Below, piece by piece: positions 26,314-37,877 of a DNA stretch of 64,000 bases. The translations under genes were made by a program, and so were the position numbers. Source of the stretch: Daphnia carinata (lineage: Eukaryota > Arthropoda > Branchiopoda > Diplostraca > Daphniidae); contig NC_081333.1 in the NCBI RefSeq assembly GCF_022539665.2, forward strand, positions 1,984,001 through 2,048,000. The letters are read 5' to 3'. The first letter of the stretch is position 1, and each line of letters starts with the position of its first letter. The notes beneath the pieces are model-generated. The model was not told where the DNA came from, searched no databases, and worked only from the letters and a program-made list of their open reading frames with translations.

Positions 26314-29009
26314 AAGGTTTCGAAAATAATCGCATCATTCGGTCAGAGACGCAATTATTATAAAACAATTAGTTTGGGAGGGGGGACTTTGTTTGACGAT
26401 CCAGCTAGTTTGGATCACGGACGTGACGCGCATCTCTTAATCAAATGGACTTGCGCGCAACACTATCAAAAGACGCTTTTTTTTAAGCACAGCACACGGA
26501 CACAGACACGAGTATACACAAGACGTTTTTTTTATTTAATTTATATTTGTTTTTTTGACGATTGGACAAACACGAATTCACGCACAGACTTTCTTTTGAC
26601 ATTTACGGGGGACAGTTTGTTTTGACGACCCTTTTTTTTTTTTTTTTTTGGACGAGACGCATCACATCACGGGTGACATTTTCTCTGGAGCCTACTATTT
26701 AAAAAAAAAGAATGAGAATTTCACTTTTCTTTAAGTTAATTCCTTTTCATTATACATTTTCAAATAAAAATGGAAAAGACACAACAGCTGTATTATTATT
26801 ACTTACGTGACTTTCAGACTTGACTCTCTTTTTTCAGACTGACAATTGTTTTCCACCCAGACAATTTAGAGACAACGACTTGGGACATCATTTACTTGAC
26901 GTTCGATTATCTTATATACAAACATATTTAGCTATTACAGACGCATAGACTGACGCAGCACGGACTGACACCGACCTGGGAGAATGAGACGAAAACTTTC
27001 AAGTATTGATATGTTTTACATTCTCCCGAACAAAAACACACAGTTTTGACGGACAAGAGCATTAACCAGTTTATCAATTCATTTTTTGTTTCTGATTAGT
27101 TTCGATACGAAGTGCGCGGTCACGTCAACTTGTCAAATTTGATTTAGCGTCATTTTGGATATCGATCTAATAATCAATTTCCCCTTGTGTTAATTTTCCT
27201 CTCTTAATTTAATTTTTCCGATGTTTCTGTAGTTTTTACGAGGGTTTTTACAACGAAATTGATCACACCATGTCGACAGACCAATCCCTAAAACAATGAC
27301 GGATTACTAGTTTGTAACTCGTGATCTTGGCAAATTTTTTTTTTTTACCTTTTTCTTTTATCAATTTTTACATTTTATTATTTTTCAATCTTTCAATCGG
27401 TACTTTTATTTTTTGAAATTTTTTCATTGAAAAACGTGTGTTGTGTGTGAGTGTGTGTGCGTGTGTGTGTGTTGAAGACGACAGAACGATCAACAAAATC
27501 TTAAACTGACGCGTGTGCACTTTGATTTTGCTCATATTTCGCCCTCCTTTTTGGTCTGTACTATTATTATAATTATTTCTTTCTATTTTGGGGAAAAACA
27601 AAATTCGATTTCGTACATGTATTTATATGTATTCCTTGACTGATTCTTAAAGAAAACAAACACGGGAAACAAAGACAAACGACGACGCGTGTGACTATAA
27701 ACATCTACGACCTAAATACCCCCCATCTTTTCTTCATTTTTATTTTACTATTCCTACCCATTTTTTTTTTTCAAATTGATTCATGACTAATGGCCTTTTG
27801 ACGGACAGAACGACAATGAAATAAATAAAGGAATTTTATTCGTGCCGGACACGAACAGAAAAAAATGGAGCCGGACAATGTCATTTGATTTTTATTTGGA
27901 AATCTCCATCCACCAATCCTTTTCTATTCCCATATTTAAAACAATCAATTCCGCGTGTATTGTTCATATTTGAATAAATGTAAGGGGGCGTTATTGGACC
28001 CCCACCTTGAATTTTCCTCAAAAGAAAGAATGAATCAATTTGTAGGTCACGTAACTTTGGCCTTCATTGATTTCTTCCATCGATCCCGAGGCAACCCCAA
28101 GTTCACGCAAGTGGCGGTTGTTCCTCACGCTACACGTGTAGATCAACAGTTTTAGGCCTTTTCATGTGTAGGAACACATACATCAGCATAGACGATGAAA
28201 AAAACGAGGCCAGTAATCACTGGGTCTCGTCATAGTCTAATGGGCGTTCCAAAAGTTAACACTGTTGCTCCCCTTTTGCATGGAACCGGGACGAAAGAAG
28301 AATGCGGCGAACAAGAAAAGGGCGGTGTCACGTTGAACGTGAGGGCTTTTCAAGTCCTCCACGTCAGCGCATGTTTCACGTCAATCCTGGCCTGCTGATA
28401 TGCGATCTGTGGTGCGTAACCTGTAATCATTTTGGTCACGGGAATTCGAACATAAAAAGACGCATAACTCTATTGTACGTGCGCTCTAATTCCTAGGGCC
28501 AACGGCGTTAATAAGGAGACGACATAGTGATGCTCTGCTCTTCGTAATGGCTTCGTAAACATTCCGCTGATCGTCTTGCCTGATTTACTCCCTTTGCCGA
28601 CTATAGCCCTGCAATCTATCTAGAATAATATAGCTGTCTTTCGCTATGCTGTTGCTGTTTGAACGTCTTCGTTGCTCTTTGTGTTATTTTAGCTATTTTT
28701 ATTGGCAAACGGAGGTCTTCCGTTATGGGTTCGCAGTTTACGCAATTGGGGAGATCAAGCGTTCAAGCGTTTGCTGCTCAATAATCAGTGGAGCATTTTG
28801 CATCGTCTCGACGGAAAAACCTGCGATGTAACACTTAAGAGCACCATTGATGCGTGTACACGGTCAATCCAACGGGCACTTCGGTGTATTAAAGAATGAA
28901 ATGGAGGAAATCATATAGTTGTTTTTCGTTTTCAGGCTAATGTGTTTTAACGCTGTCTTTAGTAATTATTAGAATAGAATGGAAGGTACTTTACTTTGTA
29001 CCTCGTCAC
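26314..29009 (+). other. 3' UTR of the ZP gene and intergenic DNA
   Basis: AATAAA hexamers at 26763-26768 and at 27820-27829 (two overlapping) are candidate polyadenylation signals. From about 27.9 kb to the array start the DNA has fewer homopolymers and short unrecognised frames. I see no gene. Confidence 0.5.
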
Positions 29010-29880
29010 AAAAAGCGGACTTCCTCCATGCTAAGATATCCTCACGATATTCATTCATGATATTCATGATATATCCTCAAGACCGAGTATCCGAGTTTCG
29101 AAGTGGATCATAACTGCCTACCCCACCTTGTTGGAGGTGGAAGTTTAACCAACAAGCTACCACTTCTCTACCACGGTCACCCTAAGTCTTGTATGACAGC
29201 TCTTACCTCTCTAACCAGTTTTGGTTGGATGGTACTGGTATCGGCCGCTACCTGTACGAGCCATACCAACAACACGCAGAGTGATAATTGCAGTCTAGCA
29301 AGCCCAATGCTGGGATGAGTGCAACACCCGTTCGTTGGAAGTGCCGCTACTATGAGGAGTCGCACTACAACCCTTATATACCGTGAATTGAGTGCCGAAA
29401 CACGGTTGATAACGCCGTGATGCAGTTTTCCACCAATAATCTCGTTTCAAATATTTAATGGAATAGAGATTGGTAAATGTAATAAATGAACGTTATTCGA
29501 AATGTTATGAAGAATACGATTCGACTTCATTATGAAACAAAAATTTATGGAAATAAAAAAAAAAAACGATAAATTGAGTGAAACTTTGCATAGGGGAATA
29601 CAGTCATGCTGGGTGCAACTGTGTGCTTGCTATAGGTTTTCTGCTGCTCGTTTCTTGTCATTTTAATACGTAAACTGGTTGAAATTTTGCCACATTTTTC
29701 ATAGAGGTCGTATTTGTCACCACAGCATCGCTAGAGGTGGACTGCTAAAGCCAGTCTGTCCGGACAGTCGGTGTGCATTGAACAGATGCCACAGTTAGCC
29801 CAATGTACAATAACTCTAAAAATATAAGTTTCAAGTAAAAATGAAGTCACTTTTCGTGATTCTCGTTCAATTTTGAATAC
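29010..29880. repeat. Conserved anonymous block, copy 1
   Basis: This block recurs near-identically at 31756, 35190, 37878 and 41315. It opens with nested direct repeats of GATATTCATT-type sequence, and the first ~400 bases are the best conserved part. About 65-75-codon frames occur on both strands, but the minus frame has no ATG (it starts GTG) and neither resembles a known protein. A TATATAAGG motif lies on the minus strand near 29376-29384. It matches no snRNA, 5S or SRP RNA that I know. Confidence 0.75.
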
Positions 29881-30269
29881 AAATCATGTATTTTAATAGT
29901 TATATCAGGTTTTTTTTTATTAAAATAAAAAAAAATAGAAAGTCGGACTTATATACTGTCGGGCTCACAATGTCGGGCTTAAATTTTCAAGCCCAATTTT
30001 CTCGTGAAAAAAAAGGACATTCCATGATCTTTTTAAAGATCTTCGTTTTATTTAAATATTTTGAATCGGAATCATCTACAGTTATCTAGACTTAATGATA
30101 TTATTTTTTAATAGGACAAAATTTTAAGCCCGACTTTTAGTTTTTTACGTTTAATTCAGAATCAATAAGCACAATATAAAAACATACCTCATTTTCGTGA
30201 TCAGCAATCAATTTCGAATCGGAATAATGTATTTTTAATGAAATCTAGGATTTGAAGAAAATTGGAAAA

Positions 30270-30602
30270 GTGAGAAGGTATATAGCCTTCTCACAAAATT
30301 TTTTTCAATTGGTTTCGATGCAAAAACGGGTATCACGTATAGATTTCGCTTAGTTTTTGAATAAAACGTAAAAAACGGTGATGTTGGGTTTAAAAAAATG
30401 AGCCCGACTAAAAAAATATGCCCGACTTTATCTTTAAATTACGATTTTTTCAAAAACGGCTTACGTGACAAAAAAACAAATGGTTTTTTCTGAATCAGCG
30501 TTAAAACTGGGTTATGTTGTAGGATTTTCATCGCATTCCGAGAGATTTCGATTTTTCCCGATTTTGACGAAAGTGGGAAGGCTATAGCCTTCTCACTTTT
30601 TC
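30270..30602. repeat. Palindrome-rich AT spacer (unit 1)
   Basis: It contains a GTGAGAAGG/CCTTCTCAC hairpin near 30270-30293 and a 30-base near-perfect palindrome at 30570-30599 centred on GGCTATAGCC (one mismatched pair). The larger palindrome recurs at 36715-36744 in unit 3. Surrounding DNA repeats TCGGGCTTA and GGGCTT...AAGCCC hairpins. No coding sequence. Confidence 0.8.
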
Positions 30603-30956
30603 AATTTTGGCAAAATTTTAGATTTCGCTTTAAATACATGGTTTCGATGCAGAATTGAGCGGGCATCCCGAATATGAGGGTTGTTTTCTCGTGGGACTCA
30701 TAGTTTTTTAATAAAACATAAAAAAGCGGTAAAAGTTGGGTTAAAAAATAATGCTGCGTTATTCAACTTGCCTTTCAATTTGCAAATTCCAAATTTTGCG
30801 TATGGATCACTACCAAGTTTACCTTATATACTGTATCTTCAGCCTTTATTCCACAAACTATAGTAAGAACCCAAGCGTGAATATGTCCGTTTTTCTTCTG
30901 GTTACATTAATACATTAGCGGAGGCATACAGAAAAGGAAAAAAGCGTAGGATTGTG

Positions 30957-31077
30957 TCTCCAGTGGCGCATATGGTTAGCGCATGGTACTTATACGACAG
31001 TAATCTCATTGCGATTCGGGACCTAAGCGATTCACGAAGTTATGCCTTGGTCGCGAGTTCGAACCTCGCCTGGAGAA
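30957..31077 (+). tRNA. tRNA-Ile(UAU) with 47-nt intron, unit 1 forward
   Basis: TCTCCAG pairs perfectly with the 3' CTGGAGA; the D-arm is GCGC/GCGC and the anticodon loop CTTATA/A is interrupted by an intron at 30995-31041, the standard position between bases 37 and 38. The T-arm is GAGTTCGAACCTC. A TTTT terminator follows at 31079. Bases 43-44 are TT rather than GA as in the other copies, giving one mismatch at the foot of the anticodon stem. Confidence 0.85.
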
Positions 31078-31229
31078 TGTTTTGCTTTCAATCTGCCCGA
31101 TCTCGACAGGTATGATTAGAACCGGAACAGACAACTACGCTTCCTAAACACAACTGAATGAACAGTCGAGGCTTTATCTCCATTTGTACATAGGTTTTGC
31201 CAACATCAATCCAGCAGATCAAAATGCGT

Positions 31230-31348
31230 TTCTCCAGGCGAGGCTCGAACTCGCGACCTCGGCATTACTTTACGGAAACAACGATCCTTTGCGCAATGAA
31301 GTTACTGACATATAAGTACCATGCGCTAACCAACTGCGCTACTGGAGA
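31230..31348 (-). tRNA. tRNA-Ile(UAU) with 45-nt intron, unit 1 reverse
   Basis: Full cloverleaf: acceptor TCTCCAG/CTGGAGA, anticodon TAT, intron at 31266-31310 and box B GAGTTCGAGCCTC. TTTT follows on the minus strand. It is convergent with the forward copy about 150 bases away. Confidence 0.92.
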
Positions 31349-31454
31349 TGTTTTCAATGTTTTGTTTCCTAATCTTATCAAAGTTACACAGTTCAATCAG
31401 GCAATCGTAGGAAGCGACGTTATCGTAATCGGACAAGAATAAAAACCCAATTCT

Positions 31455-31619
31455 CTAGGCGAGGATCGAACTCCGGTGTTTTGGTTTCTGTTCCTTCATT
31501 GCCATCACGACAGGATAGTGATGGTGGTGAAGTACAGGTACAGGGTTTGGTAGCGACTCTTCATCGCACTGTTCCATTTCTTTTATCTGTGAGCGTAATT
31601 CTTCCTGATTCCCCACCAT
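31455..31619 (-). pseudogene. tRNA 3'-half fused to truncated repeat-protein exon, copy 1
   Basis: On the minus strand this reads an ATG followed by residues matching the start of exon 4 of the gene at 43887-45845 (NQEELRSQIKEMEQ against NQQELRSQMKEMEQ, then PVVMAM.EQKP). It then passes abruptly into a tRNA-Ile 3' half (T-arm TTCGATCCTCGCC) and stops there. There is no upstream signal-peptide exon nearby, so it is a chimeric fragment. Frame is open for 54 residues here. Confidence 0.75.
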
Positions 31620-31755
31620 TGCGTAGTTAGTTTTTTTTTTTTAAAGGAGTTCTAGCATATCGGCTAACGGGGTATACCGGGAAAGCTATCTGTAATAGTT
31701 ATTAAAATAAAACAGAAGCTACTGGTGTACCTTGTACAAGGTGTGCCTTCCAAGC

Positions 31756-32690
31756 AAAAAGCGGACTTCCTCCATGCTAAGATATCCTCATGATATTCAT
31801 TCATGATATTCATGATATATCCTCAAGACCGAGTATCCGAGTTTCGAAGTGGATCATAACTGCCTACTCCACCTTGTTGGAGGTGGAAGTTTAACCAACA
31901 AGCTACCACTTCTCTACCACGGACTCCCTAAGTCTTGTATGACAGCTCTTACCTCTCTAACCAGTTTTGGTTGGATGGTACTGGTATCGGCCGCTACCTG
32001 TACGAGCCATACCAACAACACGCAGAGTGATAATTGCTGTCTAGCAAGCCCAATGCTGGGATGAGTGCAACACCCGTTCGTTGGAAGTGCCGCTACTATG
32101 AGGAGTCGCACTACAACCCTTATATACCGTGAATTGAGTGCCGAAACACGGTTGATAACGCCGTGATGCAGTTTTCCACCAATAATCTCGTTTCAAATAT
32201 TTAATGGAATAGAGATTGGTAAATGTAATAAATGAACGTTATTCGAAATGTTATGAAGAATACGATTCGACTTCATTATGAAACAAAAATTTATGGAAAT
32301 TAAAAAAAAAACGATAAATTGAGTGAAACTTTGCAAAGGGGAATACAGTCATGCTGGGTGCAACTGTGTGCTTGCTATAGGTTTTCTGCTGCTCGTTTCT
32401 TGTCATTTTAATACGTAAACTGGTTGAAATTTTGCCACATTTTTCATAGAGGTTGTCACCACAGCATCGCTAGAGGTGGACTGCTAAAGCCAGTCTGTCC
32501 GGACAGTCGGTGTGCATTGAATAGATGCCACAGTTAGCCCAATGTACAATAACTCTAAAAATATAAGTTTCAAGTAAAAGTGAAGTCACTTTTCGTGATT
32601 CTCGTTCAATTTTGAATACATATCATGTATTTTAATAGTTATATCAGGTTTTTTTTTATTAAAATAGAAAAAAATAGAAAAAGTCGGGCT
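31756..32690. repeat. Conserved anonymous block, copy 2
   Basis: Near-identical to the block at 29010. The only clear differences are scattered substitutions and a few-base deletion near 32455. Confidence 0.8.
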
Positions 32691-33037
32691 TAAATTTTGA
32701 AGCCCAATTTTCTCGTGAAATTCGTGATGATCTTTTTTAATGATTCAGGTCAACACAATAAAAGCTAGAAGTCACTTGATAATGAAAATAGTCGGCGAAA
32801 TGCGAGTAATTATTGTATTCCAAAGAAAATGCTTTGAAAAATTTGTTAGACCGATTCTTTTCCCTGGGACTAATGAAGAAATGCACAGAACTGAACAAGA
32901 TAGTGGGCAGTTATTGAAGAAAGAAGTAATCGGAATCAATAATCAGGGAGACGTAAATTAGACAGTATAGTGTCATAAGCAAGGATGAAGGCAAAACGTT
33001 GACATTGGGCGTTTTCGTTTGTTTCGCACGAACCAAT

Positions 33038-33657
33038 CTATCCCTTGATCTTAATCATACCGGGGGGTATGGGACAGCAGAGTTTCTTGAAGCCGGTCCA
33101 GCACCTTTTCCCGTTTCCTCTGATGTCAGTCAGCATTTCTTGGAACTTGTTGCCACAAGCTGGCAAACAGAATGGCGACGTCCCACTCCAGAAGCATCCG
33201 GAAGATGGTGATAGGATATCGATTGGTGCGGCAACTGACGGGGCTATTACTTGTGGAACTACAACTTGCGGCCCTGTGTGAAACACTGTTTAAAAAAAGA
33301 TATTGCAAGGTTGGTTAAATTGAACAGTTTGTTGGCAATCATTTAGAATGTATGCCAACTCAAACTTACGTTGGCGTTTTTCCCGTAAGTAAGCGCTAGG
33401 ATTATCACGCGTTTCCACCTCTGGACAGAAAAATGAGCTTATTTAAATCGTATAATCGAATACGAATAAATCATAGATGTTTACCGATACTATCCAAATT
33501 CTGTGCGTCGGTAAACACAACGACAGCCACTGACAACAGCTGCAACGAAAACGATTAGTAAAACAGGTACGCTTTAATTTAAAGTAATGGTTGTCGTGAT
33601 CGGCATAGTTGACGTAATATCACGGGACTTACTTACCAAAATAATTGAGGACTTCAT
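33038..33657 (-). CDS. Small secreted six-cysteine protein, array copy A (4 exons)
   Basis: Assembled from splice sites: exons 33637-33657, 33485-33539, 33370-33420 and 33038-33285, with intron phases 0, 1 and 1, all GT-AG, giving 124 residues. The N-terminus MKSSIILLLSVAVVVFTDA is a signal peptide. A linker (REKRQLFHTG) follows, then a C-terminal domain with the spacing C-x8-C-x3-C-x17-C-x7-C-C, beginning GCFWSGTSPFC and ending KKLCCPIPPG. The protein is probably secreted and disulfide-bonded; I do not know its function. Possible dibasic processing at EKR. The gene sits between the anonymous block and the tRNA genes. Exon count and phases match the paralogs at 39168, 46394 and the first three exons at 45845. 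Confidence 0.85.
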
Positions 33658-34109
33658 AGTTGGATGTAGTCGTTTACACCAGAGCTCTGAAGATGAAGTT
33701 TCTTTGACACGCAAACAATCTAGAATAAATTCAGTAAATCCTTGCACAGCATATTCTAATGCCTCACGATTACGGAACGCGAATGATGTGATTTTGCCTT
33801 AGCGTGTCGTATGAGGTTGAAAACAAAGCATGGTAGTACGCACCTTCCTGCTGATAAATGTTCACCACCAAAAACAGTATCCATGGTTTTGAAAAGCAAT
33901 CCGGCTATGTGATAGTGAACTGGTTTCCGTTCTTACGCAAAGAGCTGCTGTAAAAATTTAATAGAAGTGTACAAGAGACTTCTTAACGCTATACGGGTTA
34001 CGATATGGAAATACAAAGCTCAAATCACGATATCAAGCCAAGGAAGCGGTAGATAATATTCCTTAGTATTAACGGAGGTTGATTCAATCGATAGAAAGAA
34101 CGTGAACGT

Positions 34110-34181
34110 ACCTTTGGCGTGATTCGAACTCGCAATCCCCGGCTTAGGAGGCTGGTGCCTTATCCATTAGGCCACATAGGC
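34110..34181 (-). tRNA. tRNA-Arg(CCU)-like gene, probably degenerate, unit 2
   Basis: On the minus strand the D-arm (GTGGCCTAATGGATAAGGC) and anticodon loop CTCCTAA match eukaryotic tRNA-Arg(CCU). Acceptor pair 5-68 (A-A) and T-stem pair 52-62 (A-A) are mismatched, anticodon-stem pair 29-41 is A-C, and no TTTT terminator lies within about 25 bases downstream. It is likely a decaying copy. Confidence 0.65.
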
Positions 34182-34381
34182 TTTGTTATTCAACCTGCCT
34201 TCCAACTTGCAAATTCCAAATTTCCGACTACCAAGTTTACCTCATATTTCTTCAGCCTTCATTCCACAAACTATCGTAAGAACCCAAGCGTGAATATGTC
34301 CGTTTTTCTTCTGATTACATTAATTCATTAGCGGAGGCATACAGAAAAGGAATGTTGTAAGGGAAAACGCGTGTAATTGTG

Positions 34382-34502
34382 TCTCCATTGGCGCAGATGG
34401 TTAGCGCATGGTACTTATACGACAGTAATCTCATTGCGATTCGTGAACTAAACGATTCACGAAGTTATGCCGAGGTCGCGAGTTCGATCTTCGCCTGGAG
34501 AA
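34382..34502 (+). tRNA. tRNA-Ile(UAU) with intron, unit 2 forward
   Basis: Same architecture as the copy at 30957, with anticodon TAT, intron after ACTTATA and TTTT at 34504. One acceptor mismatch (T7 opposite C66) and a G-T wobble at the top of the T-stem are the only defects. Confidence 0.8.
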
Positions 34503-34653
34503 TGTTTTGCTTTCAATCTGCCCGATCTCGACAGGTATGATTAGAACCGGAACAGACAACTTCGCTTCCTAAACACACCTGAATGAACAGCCGAAGCTTA
34601 AGATTCACTTGTGCATCAGCTTTGCTAACATCAATCAGCAGAACAAAATAAAT

Positions 34654-34772
34654 TTCTGCAGGCGAGGCTCGAACTCGCGACCTCGGCATTCTTTTACGAA
34701 TAGAACTCTCGTTAACGCAATGAATTTATTGACATATAAGTACCATGCGCTAACCAACTCTGCCAATGCTGA
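34654..34772 (-). pseudogene. Degenerate tRNA-Ile(UAU) with 45-nt intron, unit 2 reverse
   Basis: The anticodon arm, intron (34690-34734) and T-arm are intact, but the 5' acceptor strand and D-stem differ from all sister copies. Acceptor mismatches fall at pairs 3-70 and 7-66, and two D-stem pairs (12-23, 13-22) are lost. Likely a pseudogene. Confidence 0.7.
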
Positions 34773-34882
34773 TGATTTTAGAATTTTGTTTCCTAACTTT
34801 TGTTTTCCTTCCTTCACAGTTTAATCAGGCAATCGCAGGAAGCGGCGTCATCGTAATGGGACAAGAATAAAAACCCAATTCT

Positions 34883-35047
34883 CTAGGCGAGGATCGAACT
34901 CCGGTGTTTTGGTTTCTGTTCCTCCATTGCCATCACGACAGGATAGGGATGGTGGTGAGGCACAGGTACAGGGTACGGTAGCGACCATTCATCACACTGT
35001 TCCATTTCTTTTATCTATGATCGTAATTCTTCCTGATTCCCCCCCAT
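34883..35047 (-). pseudogene. tRNA 3'-half/repeat-protein fragment, copy 2 (with stop)
   Basis: Same chimera as at 31455, but the minus-strand frame meets TAG ten codons after the ATG. This supports the view that these fragments are not translated. Confidence 0.75.
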
Positions 35048-35189
35048 CGCGTAGTTAGTTGTTGTTTTTTTTAAAGAGTTCTAGCATAGACATTCGGTCA
35101 ATATGTTTTAACGGGAAAGTTATCTGTAATATTTATTAAAATAAAACAGAAGCTACTGGTGTAACTTGTACAAGGTGTACCTTCCAAGC

Positions 35190-36060
35190 AAAAAGCGGAC
35201 TTCCTCCATGCTAAGATATCCTCATGATATTCATTCATGATATTCATGATATATCCTCAAGACCGAGTATCCGAGTTTCAAAGTGGATCATAACTGCCTA
35301 CCCCACCTTGTTGGAGGTGGAAGTTTAACCAACAAGCTACCACTTCTCTACCACGGACTCCCTAAGTCTTGTATGACAGCTCTTACCTCTCTAACCAGTT
35401 TTGGTTGGATGGTACTGGTATCGGCCGCTACCTGTACGAGCCATACCAACAACACGCAGAGTGATAATTGCTGTCTAGCAAGCCCAATGCTGGGATGAGT
35501 GCAACACCCGTTCGTTGGAAGTGCCGCTACTATGAGGAGTCGCACTACAACCCTTATATACCGTGAATTGAGTCCCGAAACACGGTTGATAACGCCGTGA
35601 TGCAGTTTTCCACCAATAATCTCGTTTCAAATATTTAATGGAATAGAGATTGGTAAATGTAATAAATGAACGTTATTCGAAATGTTATGAAGAATACGAT
35701 TCGACTTCATTATGAAACAAAAATTTATGGAAATAAAAAAAAACGATAAATTGAGTGAAACTTTGCATAGGGGAATACAGTCATGCTGGGTGCAACTGTG
35801 TGCTTGCTATAGGTTTTCTGCTGCACGTTTCTTGTCATTTTATTACGTAAACTGGTTGAAATTTTGCCACATTTTTCATAGAGGTCGCATTTGTCACCAC
35901 AGCATCGCTAGAGGTGGACTGCTAAAGCCAGTCTGTCCGGACAGTCGGTGTGCATTGAATAGATGCCATAGTTAGCCCAATGTACAATAACTCTAAAAAT
36001 ATAAGTTTCAAGTAAAAATGAAGTCACTTTTCATGATTCTTGTTCAATTTTGAATACAAA
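35190..36060. repeat. Conserved anonymous block, copy 3
   Basis: Near-identical to the block at 29010. The spacer after it includes the palindrome at 36715-36744. Confidence 0.8.
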
Positions 36061-37079
36061 TCATGTATTTTAATAGATATATCAGGTTTTTTTATTAAAA
36101 TAAAAAAAAAATAGAAAAAGTCGGACTTATATACTGTCGGGCTCACAATGTCGGGCTTAAATTTTCAAGCCCAATTTTCTCGTGAAAAAAAAGGACATTC
36201 CATGATCTTTTTAAAGATCCTCATTTTATTTAAATATTTTGAATCGGAATCATCTACAGTTATCTAGACTTAATGATATTATTTTTTAATAGGACAAAAT
36301 TTTAAGCCCGACTTTTAGTTTTTTACGTTTAATTCAGAATCAATAAGCACAATAAAAAACATACCTCATTTTCGTGATCAGCAATCAATTTTAATGTATT
36401 TTTAATGAAATCTAGTTTAATTCAAAATCGAAGGCTATAGCCTTCTTAATTTTTCATAAAAAGATTTCGCCTTAAGTACATTTTCGATGATCATTGAACG
36501 ATCACGTATATGAGGTTTGTTTTCTTTGGGAATTTTGAATAAAACGTAAAAAACGGTAAAAAAAATGAGCCCGTATTTTTAAATTACGATTTTTTCAAAA
36601 ACGGCTTACGTGACAAAAAAACAAATGGTTTTTTCTGAATCAGCGTTAAAACTGGGTTATATTGCAGGATTTTCATCGCATTCCGAGAGATTTCGATTTT
36701 TCCCGATTTTGACGAAAGTGGGAAGGCTATAGCCTTCTCACTTTTTCAATTTTGGCAAAATTTTAGATTTCGCTTTAAATACATGGTTTCGATGCAGAAT
36801 TGAGCGGGCATCCCGAATATTAAGTTAAATAATATACCGATAACATTATCGGTAAAAGTTGGGTTAAAAAATAAGGCTGCGTTATTCAACTTGCCTTTCA
36901 ATTTGCAAATTCCAAATTTTGCGTATGGATCACTACCAAGTTTACCTTATATACTGTATCTTCAGCCTTTATTACACAAACTATAGTAAGATCCCCCGCG
37001 TGAATATGTCCGTTTTTCTTCTGGTTACATTAATACATTAGCGGAGGCATACAGAAAAGGAAAAAAGCGTAGGATTGTG

Positions 37080-37200
37080 TCTCCAGTAGCGCAGATGGTT
37101 AGCGCATGGTACTTATAAGACAGGAAACTCATTGCGATTCGGGACCTAAGCGATTCACGGAGTTATGCCGAGGTCGCGAGTTCGATCCTCGCCTGGAGTA
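37080..37200 (+). tRNA. tRNA-Ile(UAU) with intron, unit 3 forward
   Basis: Anticodon TAT and T-arm GAGTTCGATCCTC are intact. The last acceptor base is T (CTGGAGT), so the 1-72 pair is T-T, and only TTT (not TTTT) follows closely. It may be weakly expressed. Confidence 0.75.
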
Positions 37201-37353
37201 ATACTTTGCTTTCAATCTGCCCGATCTCGACAGTTATGATTAGAACCGGAACAGACAACTACGCTTCCTAAACACAACTGAATGAACAGTCGAGGCTTTA
37301 TCTCCATTTGTACATAGGTTTTGCAACCATCAATCCAGCAGATCAAAATGCGT

Positions 37354-37466
37354 TTCTCCAGGCGAGGCTCGAACTCGCGACCTCGGCATTACTACGATCG
37401 TCTACGCATACTGCTATGAATACTGACTTATAAGTACCATGCGCTAACCAACTGCGCCACTGGAGA
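37354..37466 (-). tRNA. tRNA-Ile(UAU) with 39-nt intron, unit 3 reverse
   Basis: Perfect acceptor, D-, anticodon and T-stems; intron at 37390-37428; TTTT downstream on the minus strand. The intron sequence differs wholly from the unit 1 and 2 reverse copies but equals that of unit 4. Confidence 0.93.
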
Positions 37467-37572
37467 TGTTTTCAATGTTTTGTTTCCTAATCTTATCAAA
37501 GTTACACAGTTCAATCAGGCAATCGTAGGAAGCGACGTTATCGTAATCGGACAAGAATAAAAACCCAATTCT

Positions 37573-37737
37573 CTAGGCGAGGATCGAACTCCGGTGTTTT
37601 GGTTTCTGTTCCTTCATTGCCATCACGACAGGATAGTGATGGTGGTGAAGTACAGGTACAGGGTTTGGTAGCGACTCTTCATCGCACTGTTCCATTTCTT
37701 TTATCTGTGAGAGTAATTCTTCCTGATTCCCCACCAT
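37573..37737 (-). pseudogene. tRNA 3'-half/repeat-protein fragment, copy 3
   Basis: Same junction as at 31455: tRNA T-arm directly joined to the start of the repeat-protein exon 4. Confidence 0.75.
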
Positions 37738-37877
37738 TGCGTAGTTAGTTTTTTTTTTTTAAAGGAGTTCTAGCATGGACATTCGGCTAACGTGGTATAC
37801 CGGAAAAGCTATGTGTAATAGTTATTAAAATAAAACAGAAGCTACTGGTGTAACTTGTACAAGGTGTACCTTCCAAG

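Noticed and set aside
29103-29365. Overlapping 60-70-residue frames on both strands of the anonymous block, conserved in several units
   Set aside because: The copies are too recent for conservation to prove coding; the minus frame starts with GTG, not ATG, and neither frame resembles a protein or has matching splice sites.
29010-29400. Anonymous block as U1, U2, U4, U5, U6, 5S, 7SL or spliced-leader RNA
   Set aside because: None of the diagnostic motifs of these RNAs, as I know them, is present on either strand.
32740-32961. 73-residue plus-strand frame, repeated at 38867
   Set aside because: Present only in two near-identical units, and the related sequence in unit 5 (about 42510) does not keep the frame; it probably lies downstream of the cysteine gene as noncoding DNA.
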